Shown here piece by piece: positions 35,260 to 47,540 of a stretch of DNA of 64,000 nucleotides. The notes beneath the pieces are model-generated. The model saw only the letters and a list, made by a program, of their open reading frames with translations. It searched no databases and was not told the origin of the DNA. Both the position numbers and the translations under genes were made by a program. Numbering within the stretch: position 1 is the stretch's first letter; each line of letters starts with the position of its first letter. Origin of the DNA: Sorghum bicolor (lineage: Eukaryota > Streptophyta > Magnoliopsida > Poales > Poaceae); assembly GCF_000003195.3 (NCBI RefSeq), contig NC_012876.2, forward strand, positions 57,220,407-57,284,406, in the 5' to 3' direction.

Positions 35260-38200
35260 ATGGCCAGGCCGCGCAAGAACGCCGGTACCGACGAGGATAA
35301 TCCTAACGCCGCCACGGGCGTCAGCGTCACCGGGAAGCCGCCGAAGCTGAAGCGGGTGCGGAGGAAGGGCGAGCCGCGGGAGAGCAGCACCCCGTCCCAG
35401 CGCAGCTCCGCGTACCGCGGCGTCACACGGTAACCACCATGCAAACCCCCGATTGCAATGCTCCGACACATTGTTTCCTCGATCCGTTGTGCTCGTCGAT
35501 CAAATGTCACTAACCCAACCGAACCGGCCGGCGGCGGCGGCGCCAGGCACCGGTGGACGGGGCGGTTCGAGGCGCACCTGTGGGACAAGGACGCCCGCAA
35601 TGGCTCCCGGAACAAGAAAGGCAAGCAAGGTACCCCCCATCATCGCTTCACCCCAATATTCCCCTCTACCTTCCTTACGGTTTCGTTTCGCGATCGCGAC
35701 TGACCTCCGTGCTTGCCTGCGCGTGGTTCCTCTCTGCTGCCGTCGTCCTGCGATCGGCCGGCCCGGTTGGCGCACGCACTACGAACTGCAGTTTATCTCG
35801 GTGAGCAGAGCAGAGCTCCCTCCTTTCTCGCCGGCTCCATCCAATCCATGGGGTCGTTCCGCTTTGTCGTTTGCTCAACTGAACCTCCTTTTTCTCCTCG
35901 GCGTTTGATTTGCAGGTGCGTACGACGACGAGGAAGCGGCGGCGCGCGCGCACGACCTGGCGGCGCTCAAGTACTGGGGCCCCGCCACCGTCCTCAACTT
36001 CCCGGTACGCTCGGCTCTCTTCGATCAAGTTTTCAGCGAAAACCGCAGCAGCCGGGTTGGACTCTGACCGAACCGAGACCCCGTGCGTGTGCGTCCAAAT
36101 TGCAATCAAATCTCTCTGCTGGCTGCTGCAGCTGTGCGGCTACGACGAGGAGCTGAGGGAGATGGAGGCGCAGCCCAGGGAGGAGTACATCGGGTCGCTG
36201 CGTCGGCGGAGCAGCGGCTTCTCGCGAGGGGTGTCCAAGTACAGGGGCGTTGCCAGGTTCGTTCAGTGCACCCCCATCCATCCCAGCCGCCGCCAAGTTT
36301 ACCCTCAACATCTCATCGGAAATCCTCGGTCGATGCACGGGGCTGTTCAGTTCTCAACAAATTTTACAAAGTTTTCAAGATTTTCAGTCACATCAAATTT
36401 TATGGCACATATATAAGCATTAAATATAGATAAAAAATAACTAATTACATATAATTTATGAGATGATTTTTTTAAGTTTTTTATAATTAAACAATAATTA
36501 TCAAATACAAATGAAAATACTAAAAAAACAACATTAACTCTGCAGGCATCATCACAACGGGCGATGGGAGGCGAGGATCGGGCGCGTGCTGGGCAACAAG
36601 TACCTCTACCTCGGCACTTTCGGTATGTATCGTACCATCTCATCTACTGGTCTAGAATATATTCCTATCATGTGAGTCAGCATGGGTTATCCAGAAGACA
36701 GCCATCTGGTGTGTCGTTACTAGCATCGTGTCATTCATCTTCTGAACCATATATAGAGGAAATAAACATCATTTGCTTTTGAGAGAGAAAAATAAAATAT
36801 AGAACTTTTTGATGTGCTACTAGTAACTTTTCGCCGTCCACGCATTCTGAAACTCTGCTGGTGTGTTACCGGTTGGTCTCAAGTCAAAAGGTACGAATAC
36901 GATCATCAAGGAGGACGTGTCCATAATAACCCTAATCGGATCTCCGAACATGTGGTTTGATTGAAGTGGGTCTATATGGTTCACTTTAATCACGAATCAG
37001 CCATTACTTCTGGCTTTTCTTTTGGATCCTTCACGTTAGCAGTGGCGGACCCAGGAATTAGGAGCAGGGTATGCCCATGATAAATTTTTTTTACATAAAC
37101 GACACAAAATGTTTAGATCTGCTTAGATAAAAGATACATGTAGTTCAAATGCATTGCATATCTATAAATTTTATTTTGCAATTGAAAATGACATTTAATA
37201 GAACCAACAAAGGGAAAAGGAAAGGGATTTGAGTTTTATTACCTAGTCCAAGCAAAGGGGGCGTCATGACCGACGGGCCGCGTGGCGGTGCGGGGACGCC
37301 CGATGCCGGGGAGCGGAGCGGACGAAGCAGCAGCGCGGGGACGCCGGCAACGCGAGCGTCCGCACAGACCGCAGCGCCTGCTTGCGCGTCAGTGGCGAAT
37401 CGCGAGCGGCGGCGAGCGGTCGAGGGTTGCGGAAGTGCCTGCCTGCGCGTCAGTGCGCGGCTGCCCTACCCCTACGGACTAGGCCTGATGGTTTTGGGAT
37501 TTCGGGGAAGTAGGGAAGTGAGTGGAAAGGTTAGATGAGTCATGGACCGTCTGGATTCGCGTGGCTTATGGGGCTGCTTTTGAGTTAGAGGTGAATTACT
37601 GAATAAAATGACCTAGAAACAAAGAGAAACGTAGTTTTAACACCTTATGTATATTATACATGTATATATCTCAAATATCTATTAATTTTTTTTTCCAAAA
37701 ATGTAGGGTATGCCTGGGAATACCCGGGCACAACGGTAGGTCCGTCCATGCACGTTAGGTTTTGTTTTGTCCTAAATTTTAGTTGCTCCTAAATAGTTTA
37801 GTCTATTTTAGTCACTCTGAAGTGGCTACAAATGACTAAAGGTCATTTAGTCCCGTTTAGTCATATAGACTCATAGTGTTTAGGTAAAAAATGACTAAAT
37901 GAGACTAAATTTAGGAGCTCCTAGGTGAACCAAACACCCTCTTATTAAACAAACAAACACGCCAATAAATCAATATAAAATTCTCACAAACAGAAACATT
38001 TGATGATCAATTCAACGACTTGAATCATCACTGACAATAATAACAATTGGGTCTTGCTTCTAAATTATATGTTTTTGTCATTACGATGAAAATCAACATG
38101 TATGCTCTAAACTACCCATCACTTTCATTATCAAAGTAATCCTCTATATCTGCATGTAAATCACCACTATTATTGTAGTGCAATGTTATAGTAATCCCAT

Positions 38201-39329
38201 TGCCCACTAAGAGGTGATGAGGCATTGATTTTTTTAAACGAAATACTTAAATAAATAAATAAAATTTAAGACAAGAGAAAAAATATTTCCAAATCCCTTA
38301 ACCACAAGAGAAGATAGAAGTGACATAGCTCAAGCTAGGATTAGTGCAAAAGAAAATTATGAATACGTGCGGAAAAGGACTGTAAGTATGGTAATCAAGG
38401 TTTGATTAGCTGTGGTCATAGATTTATTTATAGACTTTTAGTACTTATTATGCCTCTCGGTTGTTATAAGTACTACTGTAACCAGAGTTTGTCAAGGAAG
38501 TACTATTTTACTGCTAAATTTAAGTACTCCTTCCATACTCGTGGTGACAGCAACGCAAGAGGAGGCGGCGGTGGCGTACGACATCGCCGCTATAGAGCAC
38601 CGTGGCCTCAACGCGGTCACCAACTTCGACATCAGCCACTACGTCAATCACTGGCATCGACACTGCCACGGCCCCTCCGACGACAGCCTCGGCGTGGTGG
38701 TGGACGACGTCGCCGCGTTCCAGCTACCAGATGACCTGCCCGAGTGCCCGGCGGCCGCCATCGGCGTCGAGGAGACCACGGGCGGCGACGCGGAATTCCA
38801 CAACGGCGAGGAGGGCTACCTGCAGCACCACACCAGCGGACCCTTCGGCGCGCAGCAGCAGCTTCCTGACGAGACGGGAGCGCTAGCGGCTCATCAAATG
38901 GCGCCAAATTCGTCGGCGCTCGACATGGTGTTGCAGTCTCCCAAGTTCAAGGAGCTGATGGAGCAGGTCTCCGCGGCGGCGGCGGCGGTGGCCTCCGAGA
39001 GCAGCATCGGCGGCAGCATGAGCAGCAGCTCGCCGTCGCCGTCTTTGTCCTCGTTCTCGCCTTCGCCTCTGCAGCTGCCATCGCCGTCGTCTTTGTCCTC
39101 GTTCTCGCCTTCGTCGCCTCTGCAGCAGCCATCGCCGCCGCTGCAGCAGCCTGAGTTCGTCGAAGGAGCGCCGGCGGCTCGGTGCAGCTTCCCGGACGAC
39201 GTGCAGACGTTCTTCGATTTCGAGAACGAGAGCGACATGAGCTTCATGTACGCGGAGGTTGACACGTTCCTCTTCGGGGACCTGGGCGCGTACGCGGCGC
39301 CGATATTCCACTTCGACCTAGACGTGTGA
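35260..39329 (+). CDS. double-AP2 transcription factor (WRI/ADAP-type), seven exons with a 9-nt microexon
   Basis: Exons 35260-35429, 35547-35629, 35792-35800, 35916-36004, 36132-36256, 36546-36622 and 38551-39329 join in frame to 443 aa. Exon 3 is only 9 nt (TTTATCTCG) and supplies VYLG across two junctions. AP2 repeat 1 runs from Y52 ([20 protein letters not shown]) to about 117, and the linker from 118 to 153 ([34 protein letters not shown]). Repeat 2 runs from Y154 to Y215 ([35 protein letters not shown]). A basic run at 29-37 may be a nuclear signal. The C-terminal half is acidic with a Ser/Pro stretch at about 300-345. The linker matches WRINKLED1/3/4-type factors, which activate fatty-acid and cuticle genes by binding AW-box promoters; the target set here is inferred. 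Intron 6 is 1.9 kb and carries a hAT insertion. Confidence 0.93.
35792..35800 (+). other. 9-nt microexon of the AP2 gene
   Basis: TTTATCTCG is bounded by CTGCAG before and GTGAGC after. It is needed to keep frame between exon 2 (ends CAAG) and exon 4 (starts GTGCGTAC), and it restores VYLG in AP2 repeat 1. The same microexon is known in WRI1 genes of other plants. Confidence 0.92.
36339..36535 (-). mobile_element. degraded TTGTTTAGTT-type MITE, copy E (intron 5 of AP2 gene)
   Basis: The body AGCATTAAATATAGATAAAA followed by ATAACTAATTACAT matches copies B and F in the same orientation. The left terminus is altered (GGGCTGTTCAGTTCTC) and the right terminus is lost about 10 bp before the splice acceptor of exon 6. 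Confidence 0.7.
37040..37750. mobile_element. hAT-type element in intron 6 of the AP2 gene
   Basis: The ends are CAGTGGCGGACCCAGG and GGTCCGTCCATG. The 8-bp target duplication CACGTTAG is perfect (37032-37039 and 37751-37758). The 711-bp element has AT-rich flanks and a GC-rich centre (37255-37540) without a known domain. A GGGTATGCC motif near each end also occurs near the ends of other copies. No transposase is encoded. Confidence 0.9.
37760..37945. mobile_element. MITE-like remnant in intron 6 of the AP2 gene
   Basis: Inverted blocks TCCTAAATTTTAGTTGCTCC and GACTAAATTTAGGAGCTCC, ending in GAACCAAACACCCTC, look like the right part of a Tourist-like MITE. The left terminus is missing or altered, and the hAT element sits beside it. 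Confidence 0.35.
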
Positions 39330-39889
39330 TCTGGATCGGACGGCTGGCGTTTAAAGACGCCGCGAGCAATTTTTTTAAACGGCTTCATAATTTTTGTTTA
39401 TGATGATGACATGACTACTACCAAGGTTTACTTGGAAGAGGTAGGATTAGTTGACTATTCTCGCCCCTGTTTCAAATAGCTAGAATGGGGAAATATGTTT
39501 CTCTTTTTTTTTTCATTTTTTTCCACCGAAAGGTCAAAGGTGTACACGTCCAAATGAAGGAACAATAACTAATCAACATTAATAATATGTAAAAGTATAT
39601 ATGGGACATGCTATACTCAGAAAAATTTCCTTTTTGCCGTTGATGCATATAGTCTTTGTTGTGTGCAAAACATCTACAGTATTCCGATCGGACTTGGTAA
39701 TGCACTAATGTTATCTTCAACCTCCGTATTGCTCCCCCTTGTTTCTCTCTCCCACTCGTCTCACAAAATCACAAAACCTCTTGGATGATGCCGTGCTCTT
39801 TTTCGTGGCTTTTAATTTTTGATGAAGGGTAAATAAATTTGTTTTTGAAGGTTAGGGTAAATAAATTTACAGAGGTGTTTGGTTTGAAG
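39330..39889. other. AP2 3' flank, no gene
   Basis: AT-rich DNA downstream of the stop codon, probably holding the 3' untranslated region. No clear poly-A signal can be chosen and no other gene is seen. Confidence 0.5.
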
Positions 39890-40086
39890 CAGTGGCGGAG
39901 TCCGGTATTTGGCAAGCTTTGGCCACCGCCATACCTAAAGTTTATAAAAAAAATACTATATATATATATGTATTATATACAAGTAAATACATATGAAATA
40001 CATATGTCAATATGTTATACAAGCTAGTACGTTGGTTCTTTTACAAATTTTGCCACACCTAAATTTTTTTTCTGCCTCCGCCACTG
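39890..40086. mobile_element. 197-bp hAT MITE with perfect 8-bp target duplication
   Basis: It starts CAGTGGCGGAGTCCGG and ends CTGCCTCCGCCACTG. The flanks are GTTTGAAG at 39882-39889 and 40087-40094, identical. This is the shortest of the five copies and has no GC-rich centre, so it shows the minimal element. Confidence 0.92.
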
Positions 40087-40099
40087 GTTTGAAGAACAA

Positions 40100-40477
40100 T
40101 CTTATCTTAGATAAGGAGGTATATCATGATTTCATTCCTGAAATTTGATAGGACGACCCTGCCCGCATCAACTAGGCGCCATCCATCCACGGCCCGGCTC
40201 CGGTTGCACCGCAGCCGCCAGCAAGGTCACCGCGGCTCTGAGGGAAGCCGAGGGGCCGCGTCGCCCCCAGGGAGGCCGCGGTACCAGCAGCAGTCACCGC
40301 CTAAAAATGTCGTTCCCACACTCACGCAAGGTCTCTTGGGACGCCGCCGTGGTCGAAGTAGGACAAAGCTTGCAGCCTCAACCTGCAGGACCAATCCACC
40401 CTGTTGATCTATCAAGTGGCCTGGTCGCTACCGCAAGATCTCCGGCAGCGCGCCGCCGATTCAGGTCGGTAATGCTC
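40100..40477. other. GC-rich stretch before the LINE
   Basis: Overlapping frames (40126-40407, 40145-40525) show no known motif. It may be a rearranged upstream part of the LINE or unrelated host DNA. Confidence 0.3.
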
Positions 40478-42251
40478 AACCAAACTCCACCTCGAGGGTG
40501 CTCATCAATGGCCTGCAAGGTCTGAGATTCCACCATGCCAGGGGAGTTCGCCAAGGCGATCCTCTATCGCTAATGCTTTTTATCCTCGCCATGGACCCCT
40601 TGCAGCGTATGCTTGAGCTAGCAACCCAGAATGGCGCTATATCCCCGCTACCCTCGACCATTGCTAGATGGAGAGCTTCCCTGTATGCGGACGATGCGGC
40701 CATCTTCTTAAACCCTACAAAGGATGACATTGCTGCAACTCAAGTGGTTCTCCAAGCTTTTGGCAACATCTCCGGACTCCACATTAATATGGACAAGAGC
40801 TCCGTCCACCCGATCAGATGTGAAGACATAGACCTTGATCATGTCCTTGGGTCTTTCACCGGGATCAGAGGCACCTTCCCTTGTCGCTACCTCGGACTTC
40901 AGCTACACACGCGTGCACTGTGGAAGGTTCACATACAGCCACTCATCGAACGAATTGGGCAGAGACTTCCCGGATGGAAAGGGAAGTGGCTCAACAGAGC
41001 TGGACGCCTTACCTTAGTCCAGTCCGTCCTCTCGGCTATGCCTACCTATCACCTAACGGTATTCCTGTTACCTGTTTGGGCCCGCAAAAGCATAGACAAG
41101 ATCAGAAGAGGAGAACGCCAACGGGAGACATTGTCTCGTCAACTAGCCAACAGTAACTAGACCTAAGGACCTCGAGGGGCTCAAGGTACCGGACCTCGAG
41201 AAATTCAGCAGGGCACTGCGGCTGAGATGGCTATGGCAAGAATGGGTGGACACCTCCAAGCCGTGGGTGGGAATGGCGGTCCCCTGCAACGATCTTGATC
41301 GGGCTCTGTTCATGGCATCGACTAGAGTTACCATTGGGGATGGCCGAAAGGCACGATTCTAGCACGATAGCTGGCTTGATGGCGAGGCCCCAAAATTCCT
41401 AGCACCCAACCTTTTTGAGGTCATCAGGTTCAAGAACAGGAACGTGCACTTTGAGCTCCGGAACAACGTCTAGATCGCTGCACTGAGGGGGCGAATCCAC
41501 CTACCAGCAGGTGGAAGAATTCATCTCGCTATGGATCAGGATACAACAGGTTCACCTAATGCCGGGCACTCCCGACACCATCATCTGGAGATGGACAGCT
41601 AGTGGTGTTTATTCCACCAGATCAGCATATAGGATCCAATTTTCTGGGTTCTATAGAGCTTTCAGAGGAGACCTCATATGGAAAGCGCACACAGAGAACA
41701 AATGCAAGGTTTTTGCATGGATCATGGCACGGGAAAAATCTCTCACGGCAGATAATCTACAGAAGAAGGGTTGGCCCCACCAAGAGCGTTGCACCTTGTG
41801 CAATGGATCCCTGAAAAAATGCCTTCACCTCGCCCTGCTATGCCCATTCTCTAGACTAGTGTGGGAGCAGATTCTTCGGTGGGAGAACTTTGATACCGGC
41901 CAAGTACTACCGACAACTGAACCAGCCTATCTCCTCACTTGGTGGGAGAAAGCACAATCTAGGATAGACAAAAATGACAGGAGGCGCTTCAATGGACTAG
42001 TCATCTACACCATCTGGAACGTCTAGAAAGAAAGGAACAGGAGAATTTTCTCCAACTCGCCTGAGACGGCGCTGCAGGTGGCTGCGAGAACAAAAGAAGG
42101 AGGAGGGCCCAAATTTGGAGCGTATAATCGTTTTTAGTGTTATTGTATTTTGTTTCTCAATCCCCCAGATCAAGGTTGGGTGGAGGGGGAACTGCTGTAC
42201 ATAAACTCCTTTTTCAATCTTAATTGAGAGGCAGAGCTTTTAAAAAAAAAT
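40478..42251 (+). mobile_element. 5'-truncated L1-type LINE (copy 2)
   Basis: The frame begins within reverse transcriptase: STSRVLINGLQG, RGVRQGDPLSLMLF and LYADDAAIF (YADD near 40688), then CRYLGLQLHT and RAGRLTLVQSVLSAMPTYHL. Later frames give TIIWRWTASGVYSTRSAYRI and the zf-RVT-like RCTLCNGSLKKCLHLALLCP. In-frame stops near 41360, 41472 and 42024 and a frame change near 41100 show it is inactive. The 3' end reads GAGGCAGAGCTTTT followed by poly-A at about 42242-42250. The GC-richer codon use and sequence separate it from the other two LINEs here. Confidence 0.85.
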
Positions 42252-42904
42252 TATCTCTTGGATAGATTGGCTGGTGGCTTATTTCCTTCTTGCAGTGTTG
42301 TGCTGGCCTGCCGTCTGCCACCTCTTCGTCGATGGCTTAGAGTGCGAGGTTTGCAACGCCGGGATCCCACCATGGGGCGGCGCGTGAGCTCACCCGTCAG
42401 CGTCAAGGCAAACTGAACCAGTCTCCGCCCATCGTGTCCCGCTCGTGAAAAAAATTGTTCCAGTTTGTCGGTGATGGGTTCGACTGCAGAAATTTTCCTC
42501 CGGCGGCAAACTGAACCTGGTTTCAGGCTTTCAGCAGGCGTAGTTTTGGTGGGGGTTCAGTAGTTCTTGTGCATCTGATTCTAGCTGTCATTTTGCTGTG
42601 TTTGGAAGTTTTAGTTGATTTGTTGATGATCGTCCAGGTTTTCGGCGTGGAAGATGAATCGGCATGGATCAAAGGGCCTGGATTGTAACTCTGAATGCTG
42701 ATGTTCTTTTATCTCTGTTAATCTGAATAAAGTTGGCTAATCCCGTGTGATCACTGATTAGTGTTTAGTTTGTTTGAAGTTGCCTGATGCTAAGCTTGTA
42801 GTTCCAGTTTGCTGAAGATGATGCATATATGATACTCCTATATCTTTTGCTTGTTTTGTTCTGTTTGTGCTGAAGCAATGGTTTCGTAAGAAACCAAGGT
42901 AATG
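42252..42904. other. spacer between two LINEs
   Basis: No gene seen. The stretch 42560-42740 shares loosely similar phrases with 44570-44720 (for example TTCTTGTGCATCTGAT against TTCTCGTGCATCTGAT), which suggests the two spacers are diverged copies. Confidence 0.35.
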
Positions 42905-44408
42905 AAACTATGAAGTTCAGTTCACTCCAAGCATCCTGTGTAAACCGATGTATGGGAGGAATGGGGATATTAGATTTGGAGACTCAGAACCTTTGTTTAC
43001 TTAGTAAATGGTTATTCAAGCTTTTCAATGAGGAGGGTCTATGTCGAAGACAGGTGTATCACAGTTAGAAAAACGTCCAGGGGATTCCCACTTTTGGTAT
43101 GGGCTAATGAGTGTAAAAGATTTGTTGCTACAGTTTGGTAAGTTTAAAGTTAACAATGGGCAACAAACCAGATTTTTGGAGGACATGTGGATTGATCAAC
43201 AACCATTAATGTGCTGATTTTCAGAACTGTACAGAATTGTAAGGGAAAGAGGGGTATCAGTAGCAAGTGTTTTAAATTCAACACCACTGAATATCTCTTT
43301 TAGGAGAGGATTAGCAGGGGAACGACTAAATGAGTGGCTAAAGCTAGTCTCTTTAGTTATTCCAGTAAGCCTAAATAATGACAAGGACAGCTTCATTTGG
43401 CAAATAAAAAAGAATGGAGTTTTCTCTACGCAGTCATTATATAGGGAGATAATGAAAAGAGAGAAGATTTCAGGAAATGAAGTGTTCTGGAAAGCAAAGT
43501 TACCCCTGAAAATTAAAATTTTCCTTTGGTACTTAAAGAAAGGGGTGATTTAAACAAAGGATAATTTAATTAAGAGAAGATGGAAAGGAGATGCTAGGTG
43601 TAGCTTTTGTGGGTTAGATGAAAATATCCAACATCTTTTCTTTGATTATCGGATAGCTAGGTCAGTTTGGAATACGTTGTTCATCACCTTTAACTTTCAA
43701 CCACCAAAGAGCATTACTCACATGTTCAGATCTTGGTTACGGAGATTCGCTCCTAGACTTAGAAATCAAATAATAGTGGGGGTTGCTGCCATTTATTGGG
43801 TATTATGGTCGAATAGAAACGATGCAGTATTCCAAAATCAAACTACTAATTCTTGCTTGCAGGTACTTTTTAGGGGGACTTTTTGGATCAGACAATGGTC
43901 CATGTTGTCTAAAGAGGAAGAGGGAAGAAATATGAAGGAGGGCTGCAGGCGTCTAGAAGGCCTGGCGCTGCAAGTTTTTGGTTCTAATTGGTGGAGGAAC
44001 CAAAAAAGGATAGAAAAGTAAAGTCCATGTGTGATAACTTTTGGTGATTAGAGGTGCTTGATTTTGGTTTCTATCCTGCTATCTGGTGCCATGGGGTGGC
44101 TGTTAGTAGTAGAACCGCTGGGAGATTGCTGAGGTGCTTACTGGGTTCTATCTTGTGGTACGGAACATGGTACTTTCATGTGGTTTTGTAGCTTTGTAGC
44201 TGCTGTGAGTTTTTTTTGACGTATTTCAGGTGATCAAGGGTTAGTATTCCCCTTGCTGTGTTGGGGAGATCTTGTTTAGTTGGTTTAGTGGTCGTGTTGG
44301 TCCGATTATCAGATGTGGGGCTTAACTCCCTTTCTTGTAATGTCAAGTTTTAAGCATTCATTTGTGAATGTGAAGGCTGGAATTCTTTATTCCGTTATCT
44401 AAAAAAAA
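42905..44408 (+). mobile_element. 5'-truncated L1-type LINE (copy 3)
   Basis: Broken frames give GGMGILDLETQNLCLLSKWL and FKLFNEEG, then RGLAGERLNEWLKLVS and FWKAKLPLKIKIFLWYLKKG, and in the 43677-44021 frame IYWVLWSNRNDAVF and SCLQVLFRGTFWIRQWSML. The last matches LLQVLFRETHWLRQWAIL of copy 1, so both belong to one LINE family. Several stops (near 43068, 43217, 43550) inactivate it. The 3' end CTTTATTCCGTTATCT is followed by poly-A at 44401-44408. Confidence 0.82.
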
Positions 44409-45726
44409 GTTTGGGTAGGATTGTTTTGGAGTACTCTGTTTTTTTATAAAAGAAGATCGAATTGATCAATTTAATTTCTGATGAGTTCTCTTTAGTGTTT
44501 ACCGACTGCAGATTTGCTACTGGTAGTAGTTTCCACACTGATGGTAACTTGGTAGTAGTTTCGGTTAGGTTTACATAGTTCTCGTGCATCTGATGGTAAC
44601 TTTATCTTCTGGCTGAGTTTGACACTGCTGTTGACTGACTTTTAAGATGACATGCTGGGGGTTCACATACTTTAAATGGCCTGAATCTAGAACAGTGAAT
44701 GTTGATAGTTTCATCTGCTGATCTGAAGAGACACCTTGACTGTTCATTTAAGGTATGGGCTGATGCGATAAAAGTAGTTAGTAATCTTGCAATATGTCTG
44801 ATTACAGTCATTACAGACCAGATTGCGCCAGCAGATTGCTAGTCTGTATTGCTAGCTATTTTCCCTTGCTTTGTTTTGCTTTATTTTTTGTGTTGAACCA
44901 TATTATTTTTAAAAAAGCACTTTGCACCAAATGGTCTCGAAACTTTTTAGCGAATGCAGTGGTTATGCTGGATACATGTGGCTCTGAACTAGAATAGCAT
45001 AAATCATCTTTGGCAGTGGTTATGATTTATGAATGCTGCTCGTCTCTCCCTGTTTGCTAGTTGCTAGCCGTCTCCTCAACAGCCCAACACACTTAAAAGA
45101 CTTAAGAAATAGATGCAGTGTATCCAGATGTTGGTTGCTCAGAGAACAGAAATTCGGGCAAGTTGATTGCTCAGTTTAACACTACTTCATCAGTACTTTT
45201 CAGTGAAGTAATAATAATTTTCTCTCGTAACAAAGCAGCATAAGCAACAACACCAGCCAAATCTTTCTGCGTTCCAGCAAGCATCAGCTTTTAGATAGTC
45301 TGACCATCAGGACTCTAGTGCGTGGCTGAGGGCATCCCTTGGTCAGTAATTTTGACTCCGTTTGAGAGAGCTCTGCTCCCAGATCTGCTCCATAATTCTC
45401 TGATGGAGTGATTTAATTTGTATTCCTAGGAGAGAGCAGAGTGGGAAGATGATGAGAATTCATTCTCTACGGATCCCCACCAGAATATAACAGGGAGTAG
45501 GTGAAGTAGTTTTTTGGCTCCCAACTCCTAGTGTAAATGAACAAGTAATTATCTGTAGATCCCCACCTGAATCGGTTGGTATTTTAAGCGATTGTCTAGT
45601 TGGGACTGATTCTCTTCGAACAAGCTAAAGCTCAAGCATCCCCTTGCAACGGTCATTATTAAAAGTTAGTAGAATTTATAAGGTCCAAAGTATAATTTAC
45701 TTCAAGCTAATTAAATGCTTTAGGGA
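44409..45726. other. spacer, no gene
   Basis: No frame with recognisable content. See the similarity noted with 42560-42740. Confidence 0.4.
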
Positions 45727-45961
45727 TCCTTCCATCCCGAAATAAACCACTTTATTCTAAATCAAGTCATTCTAAATTTGACTAAATTTATAGAAAAAAA
45801 CAAGAATATTCTATGATATCAAATGGGCATAATTAAATTCAATCTAAATTATATTAAGTTAATCCTTTGACGTAGTACATGCTAATATTTTTCTTTTTAA
45901 ACTCAATCAAATTTAAAATACCTTGACTTAAGACAAAGCAAAAAATCTCTTGGGATGGAGG
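45727..45961. mobile_element. Stowaway-like MITE
   Basis: The left end CCTTCCATCCCGAAATAAAC and the right end CTTGGGATGGAGG are inverted, with CATCCC/GGGATG cores typical of this group. Interior inverted blocks AAATTTGACTAAATTT and AAACTCAATCAAATTT support a hairpin element of about 235 bp. The exact TA flanks are unclear. Confidence 0.6.
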
Positions 45962-47540
45962 TGGTAGAACATTTTTCTATATATTTTCTCCCCTGTTCAA
46001 AAATATTAATAATTTTATTAGAATATTTAAAAAGCATTCATTTTCTAAGTTTGATTTGTGTCAGGAAAGGCAAGTGCATTTCCATATCAGATATAATGCA
46101 AGTGCATTCATTTTCTCAATCAAATAAAGCTTATTGTAGCATTGCCATTGCCTTCTCCTGTTCACCCTCCTAAACAAAAATTCACTCAAAACAAAAAGTT
46201 CCTTGCTCTTCTTCTTTCCTCTCCCTCCTCCTCCCTCCTTCGCCCTCACATTCTAAATTTGGCAACCATGGTCGAGAAGGAGGACGGCCATGGCGGTGGC
46301 GATCACTAGGTGTTTGTTGGTGTGTTCTATTGACTCCTCAAGTTTGATGACTGCCTAGATCTGGAGGGAGAGATGTGTACCCCTCCCCTCCCCTTCCTCA
46401 CGTTCCCTATCATTGCAGATACAACTTGATATAGACTCGTAGTACTTCATAACCCCACAGGCCACATGGTAGGGAGATCAATCCTCTCTGATCCATAGTT
46501 TTTCTAGCAAAGAGGCAACCACAATATGCCAACAGAATCCCGCCCTCCCCTCCTAAAATTACAAACCCTAAATCCTTAATCGAATGGAGTTGCCACGAGG
46601 CCTACATGCTTGCACATTAGCACTGTAGGAGAGGCGGTAGGTGCAGGAGCAGAGTGTGGCGGGCATAGCAAGGCAAGCCTGTGTTGGCATACAAGAGAGA
46701 GGAAATAAATAGAGGAGAAAACATATGAGGTATTTGGTTCCGTATGTGTAACACAATCAGATTACGAAGGGGGTCTGATGGCAATACAACTATTTGGTTC
46801 ATCCAAGTCCATTGTGAGATACCCCATAAGAAAATGACAGACCATTCGTGATCGATATCGCCCCTCCACGAGTCCAACCATATTACACCGCTACTACCAT
46901 AATTTGTTTCATAAATCATGAAATCAAGATACCCCATGCATTCCTCCTGTAACATCTTTCCTTTACCATCTACATTACCTGACAATGAACCATAGTGTGC
47001 ACTCTCTTTATTCAACTCAGAAAGTTACAAGTATAGGAAACTTACATGACTTTATATAGACCTCATGCCATATCTAGAAGCTATTAGCTGACTCAAACAT
47101 GTAGCTAGTAACAATAGTGTTTTAGCACATATACAAATAATGATGAGCTACATGTTAGTTATCATCCTAGTAAAAGAGATTACCTTTGCAACTTGAAGTA
47201 AAAATCAACTTTGCTCCTTCTTTGTCGACTTACAAAGTTCACTCATGTTACTATTATAAGCTTAACCCTAATCATCGACACACTTCATTAAAATATATTC
47301 ATAATATCACCATTCAACGAGGCCGAAGCGCTAGTAGGAGAAGTCTTGTCGGGGGCTACACCTATTTTATGAATGTGGGATTTATGCTCCCATTTTACAC
47401 TCTTGGTGTATCAAAAATTCTTTACGTCCTTTCTTAATCTTGCATGGGGCTAGTTTTGTGTTAACCTCTGATACTTCCAAGATTATATTTTTGTGTCTAC
47501 TGTGGTTTTGCTTAGAAATCTTGGCTCTGTTTGTTTAGTT
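45962..47540. other. spacer, no gene recognised
   Basis: A GA/CT-rich stretch at 46200-46245, then frames such as 46617-47015 (minus), which contains ESAHYGSLSGNVDGKGKMLQ but matches no family I know. Nothing supports a functional gene. Confidence 0.4.

Noticed and set aside
34981..35908. several 75-151 aa frames around the AP2 first exons
   Set aside because: They cross verified splice sites of the AP2 gene or lie in its leader and introns, and have no domain of their own.
38883..39388. minus-strand frames of 142 and 164 aa
   Set aside because: They are shadows of the Ser/Pro/Gln-rich last exon of the AP2 gene, rich in Arg because of the complementary repeats.
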